Positions 21,301 to 31,699 of a stretch of DNA of 64,000 bases are shown here, piece after piece. The DNA lies in the NCBI RefSeq assembly GCF_000247695.1, contig NW_004624747.1, forward strand, positions 13,209,877 through 13,273,876, written 5' to 3'. Positions within the stretch are counted from its first letter, which is position 1. Each line of letters begins with the position of its first letter. Position numbers and translations under genes: made by a program. The stretch is from Heterocephalus glaber. Its lineage: Eukaryota; Chordata; Mammalia; Rodentia; Bathyergidae. The notes under the pieces were generated by a model. It was not told where the DNA came from and did no database searches. It worked only from the letters and a program-made list of their open reading frames with translations.

Positions 21301-21646
21301 ACCCAAAAACCCCCAAAAGTTTAAAAATATACATAGGTAAAATTAAAGTGAAGTCTTTGATGATTTCAGAATGTAATGAAAGTTTTGAACTGGTTTCGGA
21401 AAAAAACCACTCCTCTTCACACAAGCACACATAGTTTAGTAGATAAAATTGTGGGAAGAGGAGACCATAAAGTACACTGGGAGACTCCTGAAAAGTCCTT
21501 GGCTTAGAGTAAGACCCTCTGGAGAGTCTGGGGCAATAGGCACCTGCCCAGAGGCCTATGATCGCTATTAGGGAGTCTAAAGAATTCAAGGCTAACTAGA
21601 AAAAAAAAAAAAAAGAATTCAAGGCTAGTCTGGGCAATATAGAGAG

Positions 21647-21856
21647 ACCAGCACAATGGTGCACACGTGTAATCCCAGCTACTTGGGAGGCTGAGGCAGA
21701 AGCATCATAAATTCAAGGTCAGCCTGGGCAATTTAGCAAGACTGTGTCTCGAAATAAAATTGTAAAAGGGCTGGGATGTAGCTCAGTGGTAGAGTGGCCC
21801 TGGATTCAGTCCCTGGTATGGGTGGTGGTGGTGGTGTGTGTGTGTGTGTGTGTGTG
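21647..21856 (+). mobile_element. B1-dID with (TGG)n/(TG)n tail
   Basis: B1 CCAGCACAATGGTGCACACG...GACTGTGTCTCGAAA; ID AGGGCTGGGATGTAGCTCAG...AGTCCCTGGTATGGG. The ID end runs into TGGTGG repeats and (TG)n at 21834-21857. Confidence 0.78.
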
Positions 21857-21984
21857 TTCGCCCCAGGGCAGGAGAACAAACAAGGATTCCTCTGGTGTGA
21901 GAGGCTTAAGCCTGTGTGACCTGGGGCAAGTTAGACAAAACAAATGTTTTAAAGTCTTGCAGTCGTGTGAACACAAAAATTTAG

Positions 21985-22065
21985 GGGCTGGGGATTTAGC
22001 TCAGTGGTTCTGCCTCCTACCTTGAAAGCACATCCCAAGTTAGATCCCTGGTACACACACAAAAA
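21985..22065 (+). mobile_element. IDL SINE
   Basis: GGGGCTGGGGATTTAGCTCA to GATCCCTGGTACAC plus tail. AAAAATTTAGG on both sides. Confidence 0.88.
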
Positions 22066-22162
22066 AATTTAGGATCCTAAAGCTTTCCAGTCTGATCCAG
22101 CAGTCAATCTTTCTCTGAGTAGCTTGAGTTTTTTACATTTCATAGTGTAGTCAGAATCATCA

Positions 22163-22304
22163 AGTTGGTGTGGTAGTGCCCGCCTGTGATCCCACCACTG
22201 TGGAGGCTGAGGCAGGAGGATTGCTTTTGAGTTCAAGGCCAACCTGGAATACATAGTGAGTTCAAGGCCAGTCTGAACGACATAATGAGACACTGTCTCA
22301 AAAA
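22163..22304 (+). mobile_element. B1 SINE
   Basis: AGTTGGTGTGGTAGTGCCCG to GAGACACTGTCTC, internal duplication present. AGAATCATCAA repeats flank it. Confidence 0.88.
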
Positions 22305-22511
22305 ACGGAAAGAATCATCAAATCCCTAGGCACCATCAAACACAGCCACAGGCCCACAGTATGGCCACAGGAAGGGTCCAAGTGCAGGGATCAGGAAATC
22401 CTGGTTTCAAGTCTCCAGTCCACTATGAGCTATTCTTCCCCTTTAGAATGGGAATGTAATATGCATGTATTCATCCATTTAAGAAACATTTAATAAAACC
22501 CTGCTCTGAGA

Positions 22512-22705
22512 TAGGCAGAATGGTGCACATGTGTAATCTCAGCTACTCAGGAGGCTGAGATAGGAAGATCTTGAGTTCTAGGTCAGCCTGGGCAACTTAG
22601 ACTGTATCTCAAAACAGAAAACTAAAAAGGGCTGAGTGTGTTGCTCAGTGGTATAGCACTTGCTTAGCATGCATGAGGCCTTTGGTTCCACCCTCGTACC
22701 ACAAA
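22512..22705 (+). mobile_element. B1-dID dimeric SINE
   Basis: B1 AGGCAGAATGGTGCACATGT..., ID GGGCTGAGTGTGTTGCTCAG to CACCCTCGTACCAC. Confidence 0.78.
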
Positions 22706-22852
22706 AACAAACATATAAATAACCCAGCTCCACCTTGTGAAGTTACTTGACTTCCATCTGGAATAATGAAGGATTGTTGAATAAAAATTAACTAAAATGC
22801 CTACTATGTGCCAGGTGTGTGCAACAGTTCACAAGAGCTAGATCTCTTCTCT

Positions 22853-22912
22853 TTCTCTCCTTCCCTTCTTTCCTCCCTCCCTCCCTCCCTCCCTCTCTCT
22901 TTCTCTCCCTCC
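22853..22912. repeat. (CCTT/CCCT)n pyrimidine repeat
   Basis: TCTCTCCTTCCCTTCTTTCC then (CTCC)n and (CTCT)n blocks. Simple repeat. Confidence 0.85.
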
Positions 22913-22956
22913 TCCGCTGCACCCTGGTAGAGACAAGATTAAATAAAAAATGTCTA

Positions 22957-23154
22957 GGGCTGGGAATTTAGCTCAGTGGTTCCGGTGCCTGCCTTGAAAG
23001 CTCAAGGTCCTGAGTTCGATCCCCGGTACCAAAAAAAATCTAATCCCTGAAATATGTTAAAAATTAACAAATAGGGCTGGGGATTTAGCTCAGTGGTTCC
23101 ACCACCTGCCTTGCAAGTGCAAGGACCTGAATTCAATCCCTGGTATTAAAAAAA
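22957..23154 (+). mobile_element. two IDL SINEs
   Basis: IDL 22957-23038 (GGGCTGGGAATTTAGCTCAG...GATCCCCGGTACC) and IDL 23074-23154 (GGGCTGGGGATTTAGCTCAG...AATCCCTGGTATT). The second is bounded by ATTAACAAAT. Confidence 0.9.
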
Positions 23155-23368
23155 AATTAACAAATGTTCATTTTTTCATAGGGCTTCCCTACATCATACA
23201 GAGTGGCCCTAAATCAAGATTCTGCCCACCATGGGCTTGCCACACAGTATATAGTTGGGCATGGTAGTTATTGTGTTATTGCCAGGTACCCTCAACATTT
23301 GCAACAAAGCTTTAGATGACTAAATTTAGAAGGACCAGAAAATCGAAACATCAATACAAAAATTATGT

Positions 23369-23461
23369 GGCTGGGTGTGGTGGCACATGCCTGTAATCCT
23401 AGAATGGGGGAGGCTGTGGCAGGAGAATCATGACTTTGGGCTACATGGTAAGATTGCTTTT
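23369..23461 (+). mobile_element. B1 SINE (partial)
   Basis: GGCTGGGTGTGGTGGCACAT to CTACATGGTAAGATTG. Confidence 0.75.
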
Positions 23462-23582
23462 TTTAGATGTAATATTTATTGAACACTTATTTTGTGCCCC
23501 AATCTATGCTGAACACTTTAAATAAAATTCTCCAATGCAGGAAATGATCATTCTTTTCCACAGGTCAAACATTCTGGAGTCC

Positions 23583-23654
23583 GGGCCAGGGATGTAGCTC
23601 AGTGGACCTGGCAAGCACATGGTCCTGTGTTCAATTCCTAGTGCCAGAAAAAAG
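23583..23654 (+). mobile_element. IDL SINE, shortened
   Basis: GGGCCAGGGATGTAGCTCAG to TTCCTAGTGCCAG plus A. AAACATTCTGGAGTC repeats on both sides. Confidence 0.85.
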
Positions 23655-23689
23655 TCTGTAAGTGAAACATTCTGGAGTCTTTAAGCACC

Positions 23690-24490
23690 CCCCCTTACTT
23701 CATATTCAATCCACAGACAAATCCTGCCAGCCCTTCCTTTAGCTATATCCAGAATCTGACCATTTCTTACCACCTACTGCTACCAATTTAGTCAAAAGGG
23801 TTCTCATGGCACACCTGGACAATTGTGACAGCAGAGTAACTGCTCCTTCTGCTGTCCAATCCCCCTGCCCTCTGCATGGCAGTAGAAGGATCCTTTAAAT
23901 CAGGTCACCTCCTTCCTTTGCTCACGATCATCCAATGGACTGCAATTCACTCAGAGTAAGCAACAGAGTGGGCAGCCAGGCCCTACCTAACCTGTGCCCA
24001 GCCACCTCTCTGACACCATCCCTTCCTGCATGACCAGCACTGCTCCCCACTTCTCTGCAGCTACTCTAGCCCCTTTACCTTTTCTTTTCTTTCTGGTACC
24101 AGGGATCAAACTCAGGACCTTGTGCTTCAGAGGCAGGCACAGTGCCACTGAGCTAAATCCCAAGCCTTTGTCTCAGGACTTTTGCACATGCTCATTTCTC
24201 TGCCTGGAAGAGTTTCCCCTCAGATAGCCCCATGCATGGCGCCCTCATTACACTGAGATCTCGGCTTAAAAGTCATCTTATTGGAGAGGGCTTCCCTGCC
24301 CACCCTGACACTCTATCTGCCATATAGTGCCTCATCCATCTTCATCACATTCGCTACCATCTGCTGTATTAAATATTTATGGAATTACTGTCTGCCTTCC
24401 TCTACCACACGCCATGGGGGCAGGGACTTGGTTTTGTTCATGGGTGATCCCAGCATCTGGCACATGTAGGCACTGGCTGAGTATGGATTA
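23690..24490 (+). mobile_element. L2 ancient LINE, split by an IDL
   Basis: Diverged L2: AATCAGGTCACCTCCTTCCT, TGCCCTCTGCATGGC, CACCTCTCTGACACCATC, GGACTTTTGCACATGCTC, TTCCCTGCCCACCCTGACAC, CATCTGGCACATGTAGGCAC. A reverse IDL at 24081-24166 (CTGGTACCAGGGATCAAACTC...CTAAATCCCAAGCC) interrupts it. Confidence 0.7.
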
Positions 24491-24499
24491 ATGCCAACC

Positions 24500-24785
24500 A
24501 AGATCCCACGAGGTAGATAACCATTCTCCCCATTTTTTTTGAGACAGGGTCTCGCTTTGTAGTTCAGGCTGGCTCTGAACTCACTATGTAGCCCAGTCTG
24601 GCCTCGAACTCACAGTGATCCTCCTGCTTCAGCTTCCTGAGTGCTGGCATTACAGGCGTGCACCACCATGCTCGGCCTCCCCATTTGTTTTTTCAGATGA
24701 TGAAACTAAGATTCTGAGACTTTGAGAGGTGCTGGAAGTAGTGCAAGGTCACACAGCCTTAGGTAAGTGTGGGACCCAGAAAGTT
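24500..24785 (-). mobile_element. MIR split by a B1
   Basis: MIR pieces 24500-24532 (CACGAGGTAGATAACCATTC) and 24677-24785 (AGATGATGAAACTAAGATTC, AAGGTCACACAGCC). B1 at 24533-24676, in reverse, with CTCCCCATTT duplicated on both sides. Confidence 0.82.
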
Positions 24786-24838
24786 TGGCCCTCCAGTCAG
24801 TTCTCTTAGCTTCAAAGCCATACAAGGTTTGATTTAGG

Positions 24839-24930
24839 GGACTGGGGATTTAGCTCAGTGGTTCCGCCGCCTGCCCCGAAAGCACAAGGTCCCGAGTTCA
24901 ATCCCCAGTACCAAAAAAAAAAAAAAAAAA
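24839..24930 (+). mobile_element. IDL SINE
   Basis: GGACTGGGGATTTAGCTCAG to AATCCCCAGTACC plus an 18-A tail. CAAGGTTTGATTTAG duplications. The right copy also borders the MITE at 24953. Confidence 0.92.
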
Positions 24931-24952
24931 GAATTCAAGGTTTGATTTAGCA

Positions 24953-25015
24953 CAGTGGTAGTGAACACGTGGACTGTTTGTCTCGTTGAAAGCTCTAAAA
25001 GGTTTGTCATCACTG
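24953..25015. mobile_element. hAT-like MITE, copy 3
   Basis: CAGTGGTAGTGAACACGTGG ... AAAAGGTTTGTCATCACTG with inverted ends. Flanks ATTTAGCA / ATTTAAGA. Shares GTTGAAAGCTCTAAAAGGTT with copy 1. Confidence 0.72.
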
Positions 25016-25152
25016 ATTTAAGAAGAATGGAACTAATTCCAAGAGGTTCATTTGTTAGGCTTATTCTGACCTGATGCTCTAAAGAAAGATTAGCAAAAAG
25101 AGCAACAACTGGCCCATTTCTGGCTTTGAGACCTGAAGTAGAATAGTGATTA

Positions 25153-25267
25153 CTAGAACTGGGGATGGTGGTGCACACCAGTAGCCTCCTGCCAAGGCTG
25201 AGGCAGGAGAATCGCCAGGAGTTTGAGGCCAGCCTGGACTACACAGCGGGACCCTTTCTCAAAAAAA
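25153..25267 (+). mobile_element. B1 SINE
   Basis: TGGGGATGGTGGTGCACACC to GGGACCCTTTCTC plus A run. Confidence 0.82.
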
Positions 25268-25356
25268 GCCCTCCCCTCACAAAAGACCTTGTCTCAATAA
25301 ACAGATGGAGGTCAGGAAAGGTGTGTGTTGAAGAGGAAGGGTGGAAGGGAAGTTGG

Positions 25357-25459
25357 GTTTTTTTTGTTTTGTCCGTTGCCCCACCACCACTGGGAATCAA
25401 ACTCAGGACCTTGCGCTTGCCAGGCAGGCGCAGCGCCACTGAGCTACATCCCCAGCCCA
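25357..25459 (-). mobile_element. IDL SINE
   Basis: GGGAATCAAACTCAGGACC to GCTACATCCCCAGCCC; the GGTACC end is replaced by CCACCACCACT. Confidence 0.8.
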
Positions 25460-26090
25460 AGGGAGGGTGGGTTTGACCAGTGCACGCTATATGCTCCTGC
25501 AGAAATATCACACAGAACCTTATTCAAATGTATAATTCATGCAAGTTAATTAAAAATAAAATAATTTAAACATTTCTGACTTCAGCAGGTCTGGAAAGCA
25601 GTCATCCTTGAGAATGGACAGAACTATCAAATGTGCCCTCAGGGTGGTGAGGTGGGAGCTCCTCATGTGCACCTTCTCCCTGTGACCCCCTGCCTAGGTA
25701 CCCAGCCTCTCTGTGCCTGAGCCTCCCCAAGGCCATTGCCAGCCAGGCCTGGATTTGACATCACCCTCTCTGGCAGCTGGTAATGTTTCCGCTCATCCTG
25801 AGGCCACTAAAGCTGTCTCTTATGCCCCATTTCCTTGAAACAGGGGCAGCGGGGGCAGCTGCTGGTGGTGGAGGCAGGAGTTGGGGTGAGGCTGCCTGGC
25901 CAAGGATGGGGCTTGCTGAGGGGAGAGCTTATCTGGGGCATCTGGCCTGCTCTGCACCTTTAATTCCTGGACCACTAGATATTTGTCGGCCAAGAGATAA
26001 TCTCAGGAGCAGACACTAAGGCATCTTTCAAGGGGAAGCCAGTGTGCTAGCGCCACACCTCCATCCTCTGTGTAACCTGTCTGAGCTGCT
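25460..26090. promoter_or_regulatory. unique block with GATA-type motifs (candidate conserved element)
   Basis: No SINE over 600 bp. 25770-26010 holds CTTATCT (25928-25934), AGATAA (25995-26000), a GCAGCTGG E-box and TTTAATTCC. Its role is inferred only from motif density and absence of repeats. Confidence 0.35.
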
Positions 26091-26099
26091 CAGGATCTT

Positions 26100-26630
26100 T
26101 GATTCATTCAGTTAGGGTCTCAACTGTGTCCTTGCACTGGGGACACAGAAGTGGCCCTTGTGGAACACAGTCCAGAGGCAGAGATTGACAAGTAAACAGG
26201 TTACCGTAAGTAGCAAGATGTGCTCCGCTGGGGGTCCGGACAGCAGGGGCCTGGGCACCAAGTTCAAGTCCTGGGTCTGCAACTTAGCTATATAATCGTG
26301 GGTAACTCAAGTTGCCTCTGAAAGCCTCATCTATGAAATTGAGGTTATTGTTGTGTGTGTGTTTTTCTTTTTTTTTTTAGGTACCAGGGATTGAACTCAG
26401 GACCTTGCACTTGCAAGGCAGGCTGGGTGCCACTGAGCTAAATCCCCAGCCCTAATGAATTGAAGTTATTATGAGGACTTGGGACAATCAGTATTAGCTG
26501 ACATTTATTAAGCACTCACTACATAATGGGCTTTGCACCCATATGCATTTAGTTGTTGCAACACTACTGTGGGACAGGTGCCATTCTTATGCCCATATTA
26601 CAGATGAGATGACTGAGAACCTGTCTCAAA
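26100..26630. mobile_element. L2-like and MIR fragments with an IDL
   Basis: L2-like 26105-26210 (CACTGGGGACACAGAAGTGG). MIR 26255-26350 continuing at 26454-26490, cut by a reverse IDL (26367-26453; GGTACCAGGGATTGAACTC) with ATTGAGGTTATT / ATTGAAGTTATT duplications. A reverse MIR follows at 26495-26625 (GACATTTATTAAGCACTCAC...ATTACAGATGAGATGACTG). Confidence 0.72.
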
Positions 26631-26657
26631 AACAAAACAAAACAAAATACAGAAAAT

Positions 26658-26824
26658 GGACTGGAAATTTTGCTCAGTGCAAAAGCCCCTGATTAAGTCC
26701 CCAGAAGCTCAAAAAACAAAACAAAAACAAAAAAGGGCAGGGGATTTAGCTCAGTGGTTTTTGCCACCTGTCTCGAAAGAGCAAGGTCCTGAGTTCAATC
26801 CCCGGTACCAAAAAACAAAAAAAA
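26658..26824 (+). mobile_element. ID remnant and IDL SINE
   Basis: ID-like 26658-26714 and IDL 26734-26824 (GGGCAGGGGATTTAGCTCAG...AATCCCCGGTACC). Confidence 0.82.
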
Positions 26825-26909
26825 CTTCAGACACTGCCTTAAGGCTGCAGTGTGAGGGCAGGGAGAGCTCTAGGACCTTATGGGGCTCTGCGGCTAGGCG
26901 GAGCTAAGT

Positions 26910-26986
26910 GTTTCCTGGTGGAGATCTAACCCAGGGCCCCAGGGTGCTAGGTAGGTGCTCTATCACTGAACTGCATACCCCCAGGC
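26910..26986 (-). mobile_element. ID element (old)
   Basis: GGTGGAGATCTAACCCAGGG to CACTGAACTGCATACCCCC. Confidence 0.7.
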
Positions 26987-27395
26987 CCTGAATCAGGCCA
27001 GGAAAGGGGAGATTAGCTTTGCACCAGAGAAAGATCCCTGACTGCTGCACACCTAGAGATCTTCGGAGGGGGCTGCAAGTGAGAATGGATTTCCTGAGGG
27101 TGGGAGGGGGCAGTGGCTCGGGGCGGCTAGGGCACTTAGGGCCCTACCTCCTGCCAGGGGGTCTGCTGGGAACCCTCCTTCCTTTGTAAATGGGGCTGAT
27201 AACCGCCCATCCTCCAGGGCTGTTGGGAGCTTAAGTGTCATCTGTAGGGAGCTGGCTTTTGGAGAGGGGTGGACAGTGAGGGTGACCATTGCTCGTTTCA
27301 CAGTCCCCCCCTCTGGCCAGCTTTTGGAAGAGACACCAATGATCATCCATCTCTATAACCCAACAGAACTTGGTGCTCAACCATTTTTACTTTTT
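26987..27395. other. unique intergenic sequence
   Basis: Moderately G-rich, no recognisable repeat or exon. A 97-codon open frame lies on the minus strand without family features. Confidence 0.45.
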
Positions 27396-27399
27396 GTTT

Positions 27400-27535
27400 T
27401 GGCAGGGGCTCCCTATATATTCTAGACTGGCCTTGAACTCACTGTGTACCGAAGTCTGGCCTCAAACTCACGATGATCCTCCTGCCTCAGCTTCCCAAGT
27501 GCTGGGATTACAGATGTGCGCCACCACTCCCGGGT
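27400..27535 (-). mobile_element. B1 SINE
   Basis: GGCAGGGGCTCCCTATATAT to GCGCCACCACTCCCGGG. Confidence 0.85.
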
Positions 27536-27556
27536 TCCTCTTTCCTTCTTGGTTGC

Positions 27557-27560
<4 letters not shown>

Positions 27561-27614
<54 letters not shown>

Positions 27615-27707
27615 TTCTTTCTGTTTTTTTTTTGGGACAGGGGATCAAACTCAGGACCTTGTGCTTTCGCAGCAGGCGCCAGAACCACTGAGCTAAATCC
27701 CTAGCCC
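27561..27707 (-). mobile_element. IDL SINE with (TC)n microsatellite tail
   Basis: IDL body 27624-27707 (GGGACAGGGGATCAAACTC...CTAAATCCCTAGCCC). On its tail side lie TTTCTTTCC and 26 TC units (27561-27612). TTGGTTGCTATTTCT (27549) and TTGGCTGCTATTTCT (27709) enclose both parts, so the microsatellite grew from the SINE tail. Confidence 0.92.
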
Positions 27708-28028
27708 GTTGGCTGCTATTTCTGTTCATATACTTGCCTGCACCAGAGGCTCCGCTCAGCCCAGCCCCTGTCTGCACATGCACTTGCCACTCTCTTCCCC
27801 AGCTCTGTCTGCAGTCCCCACCCCATCCACACCTCCTACAGGGAGCCTTCCCTGCTTGCCTCCCGCCCTATGGCTCCTGTCCCCAGGGGTACCTTGTACA
27901 AGTACTGTTCCATTTCCTCCTTTCCACTGTGAGCTCCAGGAGATCCTGTTCTGGCACAGGCCTGGTATAACAAAATGGTTCAAAGCCTTTTTTTTTTTTT
28001 TCTTAAAGACAGAGTTCCACTAAATTGT

Positions 28029-28265
28029 ATGGGATGGCGAAGTGCACACCTGTAATTCCAGCACTTGGGAGGCCGAAGCAGGAGGATTTATTAAGTTCGA
28101 GGGCAGCGTTGGTTCTATAGTGAGTTCAAGACCAGTCCCTGGACTACATAGAGAGACCTTGTCTTTACTTTTTTCTTTCATTTTTTTTTTTTGGTACCAG
28201 GGCTCGAACTCGGGTCCTTGGGCTTTCGAGGCAGGCGGCAGAACCACTGAGCTAAACCCCCGACC
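28029..28265 (+). mobile_element. B1 (+) and reverse IDL
   Basis: B1 28029-28164 (GGGATGGCGAAGTGCACACC...GAGAGACCTTGTCT). Reverse IDL 28181-28265 (GGTACCAGGGCTCGAACTC...CTAAACCCCCGACC). CCTTGTCTTT on both sides of the IDL shows it landed in the B1 tail. Confidence 0.88.
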
Positions 28266-28404
28266 AAGACATTCCTTGTCTTTAAAAAAAAACAAAAATA
28301 GGGAAAGAGGAGGATGGGGAAGTTAGAAAAATTAAGATGTGTTACATATGTGTACCTTCATTAGGTACTGTGAACATGTACTAATACAAATTTTAAAAAA
28401 GAGA

Positions 28405-28509
28405 GCCAGGGATTTAGCTCAGTGGTTCTGCCACCTGCCTTGCAAGCATAAGGTCTCGAGTTTTAACCTCGGTACCAAATAATAATAATAATAATGATGA
28501 TGATAATAA
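28405..28509 (+). mobile_element. IDL SINE with (AAT)n/(ATG)n tail
   Basis: GAGCCAGGGATTTAGCTCAG to TTTAACCTCGGTACC, then AATAATAAT and ATGATGATG repeats. Confidence 0.88.
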
Positions 28510-28561
28510 ATTACTTCCATTCAGTTGTCTGCTAAACAAATTTTTTAAAAGAACAACAAAG

Positions 28562-28863
28562 CAGCTCATGTGAATCTATAATTCCAGCTACGTGGGAGGC
28601 TGAAGCAGGAGGATCTCAAGTTACAAGCCGGCCTGGGTGATTTAACGAGCCCTTGTTTTATTTATTTATTTATTTTTTTGGTACCGGGATCGAACTCGCT
28701 CGGGTCCTTGTGCTTGCGCAGCAGGTGGCGAAACCACTGAGCTAAATCCCCGGCCAAGGAACCCTTGTTTTTAAATAAATAAATAAGAGGACTGGGGATA
28801 TAGCTTAGTTGTAGAGTTCACACAAATTTGAGGCCCTGGGCTCAATCTCCAGTAACACAAAAA
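28562..28863 (+). mobile_element. B1-dID split by a reverse IDL
   Basis: B1 28562-28658, ID 28789-28860 (GGACTGGGGATATAGCTTAG). Reverse IDL 28659-28755 sits in the linker between GAGCCCTTGTTTTTA-type duplications. Its GAACTCGCTCGGGTCC has a small internal duplication. Confidence 0.88.
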
Positions 28864-29069
28864 GAAAAAAAGACACAGCAGGCTACAAAATGTCTGCTTC
28901 CACGTTTGTAAAATGCACAGAAAAATACTGTGAGGACTACACACCCAGGTCATCAGGTTATATCTGGCCTTTAATATTCTTTTTAAAATGTTCTGCCGTG
29001 AATGTATATTACTTGCGTGGTAAGAAAAAAAGCGTTCACCGAAAGGCAGATGAGGAAGTTGCTACACAC

Positions 29070-29500
29070 ACCCGGGTCTCTGGCGTTCGTCCCGAGAGAC
29101 TGTAAGCCGCCTGCGGGCGGGGACCCTGGGCCTGGCGCTGGCGCTGGAGAACGTTTCCCGCGGACCGGACCCCGCGCCTGCAGCTCCACTCGCCCCCGGT
29201 GGGTGGCAGGCTCCGCATATGCGGCCGCCGCCCAAGAGCCGCCTGGGAGGCGCACCTGCGACCTTCAACGTGGCTTTCTGGTCCCCTGATCCTCGGTGGG
29301 GGAAGGAGGTGGATCCCGCGAGAGGGAGAGAGAGAGGCGGGCGGGGCCTCGGGGACTGCTTCTCAGTGAGAAGAGACCTGCACAGACCTCTGAGACCTGC
29401 ACAGTCCCGGCCTAGGGCAGGAAGAGAAATTTTCAACTTCCCATGTGGGGTGGCGGGGGGCGGGGTGGGCCCGAGAGGAGACGCTGAATGACCTCCCCTG
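29070..29500. promoter_or_regulatory. CpG-rich island without an assigned gene
   Basis: Dense CpG (for example CGCATATGCGGCCGCCGCCC and CGTTTCCCGCGGACCGGACC) in an otherwise CpG-poor region 9 kb from COX6A1. The left edge (GAGACTGTAAGCCGCCTGCG) resembles an L2 end. Several long overlapping open frames on both strands are a GC artefact. Could be an unannotated noncoding RNA promoter or an enhancer. Confidence 0.5.
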
Positions 29501-29544
29501 GGGGCCTGGGAGACAGAGAAAAGGGGCTGGGCTGCCTGAACATC

Positions 29545-29763
29545 TCTTTTATTTTTATTTTATTTATTTAGAGACAGGGTCCCACTATATTCCAGGCTGG
29601 TCTCGAACTCACGATCCTCCTGCCTCAGCCTCTGGCTCCCCCCCCCCCGTCTCTCCCTGACTCTCTCTCTCTCTCTCTCTGCCCCTTCTCTGATACTGGG
29701 TTTTGAATCCAGGGCCTTGACCACGCTAGGCAAGAGCTCTACCCCTGAGCTTCACCCCTAGGC
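29545..29763 (-). mobile_element. partial B1, (TC)n and ID
   Basis: B1 29571-29632 (AGAGACAGGGTCCCACTATA), C run and (TC)n 29640-29680, ID 29688-29763 (TACTGGGTTTTGAATCCAGG...GCTTCACCCCTAGG). Confidence 0.72.
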
Positions 29764-30034
29764 GGTTCCTGAACATCACCACAGACCTAGGTCTGCATCC
29801 TGGGGTTCACACTTGACCATTTGTTTACGCATCGTCCCTACCTGGTAGCCCCTTTGATCTTGGGGGCGACGTCCCAGGAGAGGGCTGCCGTGACTCCCAA
29901 TGCCCCCCCCACCTGTGCGTGTCAGGCTGCACAGGCGCCTGCCCATCTGCTTGATTGCTATTGATTATTAATGCCAGCAGCGCCTCGTTAGCCTCGTCTT
30001 CGCTGTGACGATGGCACCTGACACACGTGAGATC

Positions 30035-30180
30035 ATTTAGTTCTTCCAACAACCCCACGATGTTTGAACTATTAGCGACCTCATTTACACGCGAGGAAAC
30101 CGAGATTCAAAGAAGCAGAAATTGACACAAGCTTGATTGAGCCAGAATTCAAATTCCCAAAGTGTGCTTCCCACCAGTAC
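30035..30180 (-). mobile_element. MIR
   Basis: GAGATCATTTAGTTCTTCCA, ACGCGAGGAAACCGAGATTC and GAGCCAGAATTCAAATTC in reverse MIR order. Confidence 0.68.
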
Positions 30181-30388
30181 TGCTTTCTTCTTAAAGCTCC
30201 AATTATGGGAGGGGGGAGGCTATAAAGAATAAAAAAAAGTGTTCCCATCATGGCACTTCAGCCACCCCGGTTCCTTTCTGGAGGTCACACTGGAGATTTT
30301 TGATATATTCTGGAGAGGTTCTGTGTGAAATGAGCGCCTGCCTTTACTGGTTCTCACATGTTCGCCACTGACTTTTGTTTGTTTTTGC

Positions 30389-30632
30389 TTTTTGAGACAG
30401 GGCCTGTGTATGTGTTCCTGGCTGACCTTGAACTCACTATGTAGCCCAGGTTGTCCTCGTGGGGATCCTCCTGCCTCAGCCTCCTGAGTGCCGGGATTAC
30501 AGGTGTGTGCCACCATGCCCGACTTCATCATCGATTTTCTTTTCTTTTTTTTTTTTTTGGTACCAGGGTTCAAACTCTGGTCATTGTGCTTGAGCAGCAG
30601 GCTGTGAAAGCACTGAGCTAAATCCCCGGCCC
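30389..30632 (-). mobile_element. B1 and IDL
   Basis: B1 30389-30524. IDL 30541-30632 (GGTACCAGGGTTCAAACTC...CTAAATCCCCGGCCC) between perfect TCATCATCGATTTTCT copies. Confidence 0.93.
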
Positions 30633-30639
30633 TCATCAT

Positions 30640-31690
30640 CGATTTTCTGAAATATAGGAAGAACCATGTTTTCTTCTTCTGGAAATGGATGTGTTTTCTC
30701 TTCACAGATCCCTTGGGTCGGCATTCAGGGCCTCTCCAGATGCCCTCACCCACCTGGGTCACATTGGTCTCCAAGCTCTGTATCAGCATCTCCCCAGCCT
30801 CTTGTCTCCAGCTCCTCCCTCTGTGGAAATCTCCTCACCCCTCGAGGATCCCCAGTCAGAATCGCTCCCCCGACACACACACATTTCATGGTATGGTGTG
30901 TGGGGTGGCTCTCTCCACGCCCGGCTTCCTTTTAGATTGTCAGTTTTAGGTGTTCCTTGTCATGAGTTAGCTGGCTGTGGTTCCACCATCTGTCCCAGCC
31001 CCACACCGGGGAGCTGCAAACCAGCCTTTTTCATCATCTCCTTCTTCATCCACACATCCAGTCAACCAGAGTCCTGCGGATTTTACCTTGAATACACCTT
31101 TCAGATCTTTTCTGTTGTTTCTGCTTTGGTCCTGGTAATGATCTCTCCCCTCTGGACTTGTCACTAAATTTCTTAGGCTGAGCTTGAATTTTTGATCCTC
31201 CTGCCTCAGCCTCTCAGACTGCTGGGATCACAGGCATGCGCCACCATGTCCAGCTCACCATCCATCCCTCTTTGAAACCTTCTGATGGCTGCCTGTGGTC
31301 CTTAGGATAAAACTGAAACTCTTTACTCTAACCACCAAAGTCCGAAAGTATCCAGTCACTCCCCTGACCCACTATTACCACTAAGGACGCCTTATTCTTC
31401 CTCTGGGCTGCTTTTCTTCTGTTTCTAAAATAGGCCAAGTCCCTTTCAACCCCAGAGCCTTTGCTCGTGCCAAGAATGCTCTTCCCACTCTTCATTTTAA
31501 TTAATTTATTTATTTGTGGTGTTGGGAGTGGAACTCAGGACCTCGTACATCTAGACAAATGCTCTACTGAAGAGCCGCACCCTGAGCCTCACCAACTTCA
31601 GTACTGAGGGTTAGTGAGGCCAAGGGCCAGGTGTGTCTGGCTTACTCCTGTGTTCCTACAGCAAACACAGTTCCTGCTCAGTAATATTGA
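30640..31690 (+). mobile_element. L2-derived region with B1 and ID insertions
   Basis: L2-like segments at about 31000-31160 (AGTCCTGCGGATTTTACCTT), 31258-31510 (CCTTCTGATGGCTGCCTGTG, GAGCCTTTGCTCGTGCCAAG) and 31590-31690. A partial B1 lies at 31166-31257 and an ID at 31515-31588. The 160-codon open frame at 30685-31167 has no family features. Confidence 0.6.
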
Positions 31691-31699
31691 TCCCCCCCC

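Noticed and set aside
30220..30789. 189-codon minus-strand frame
   Set aside because: Consists of B1 and IDL sequence read through; typical SINE-derived translation.
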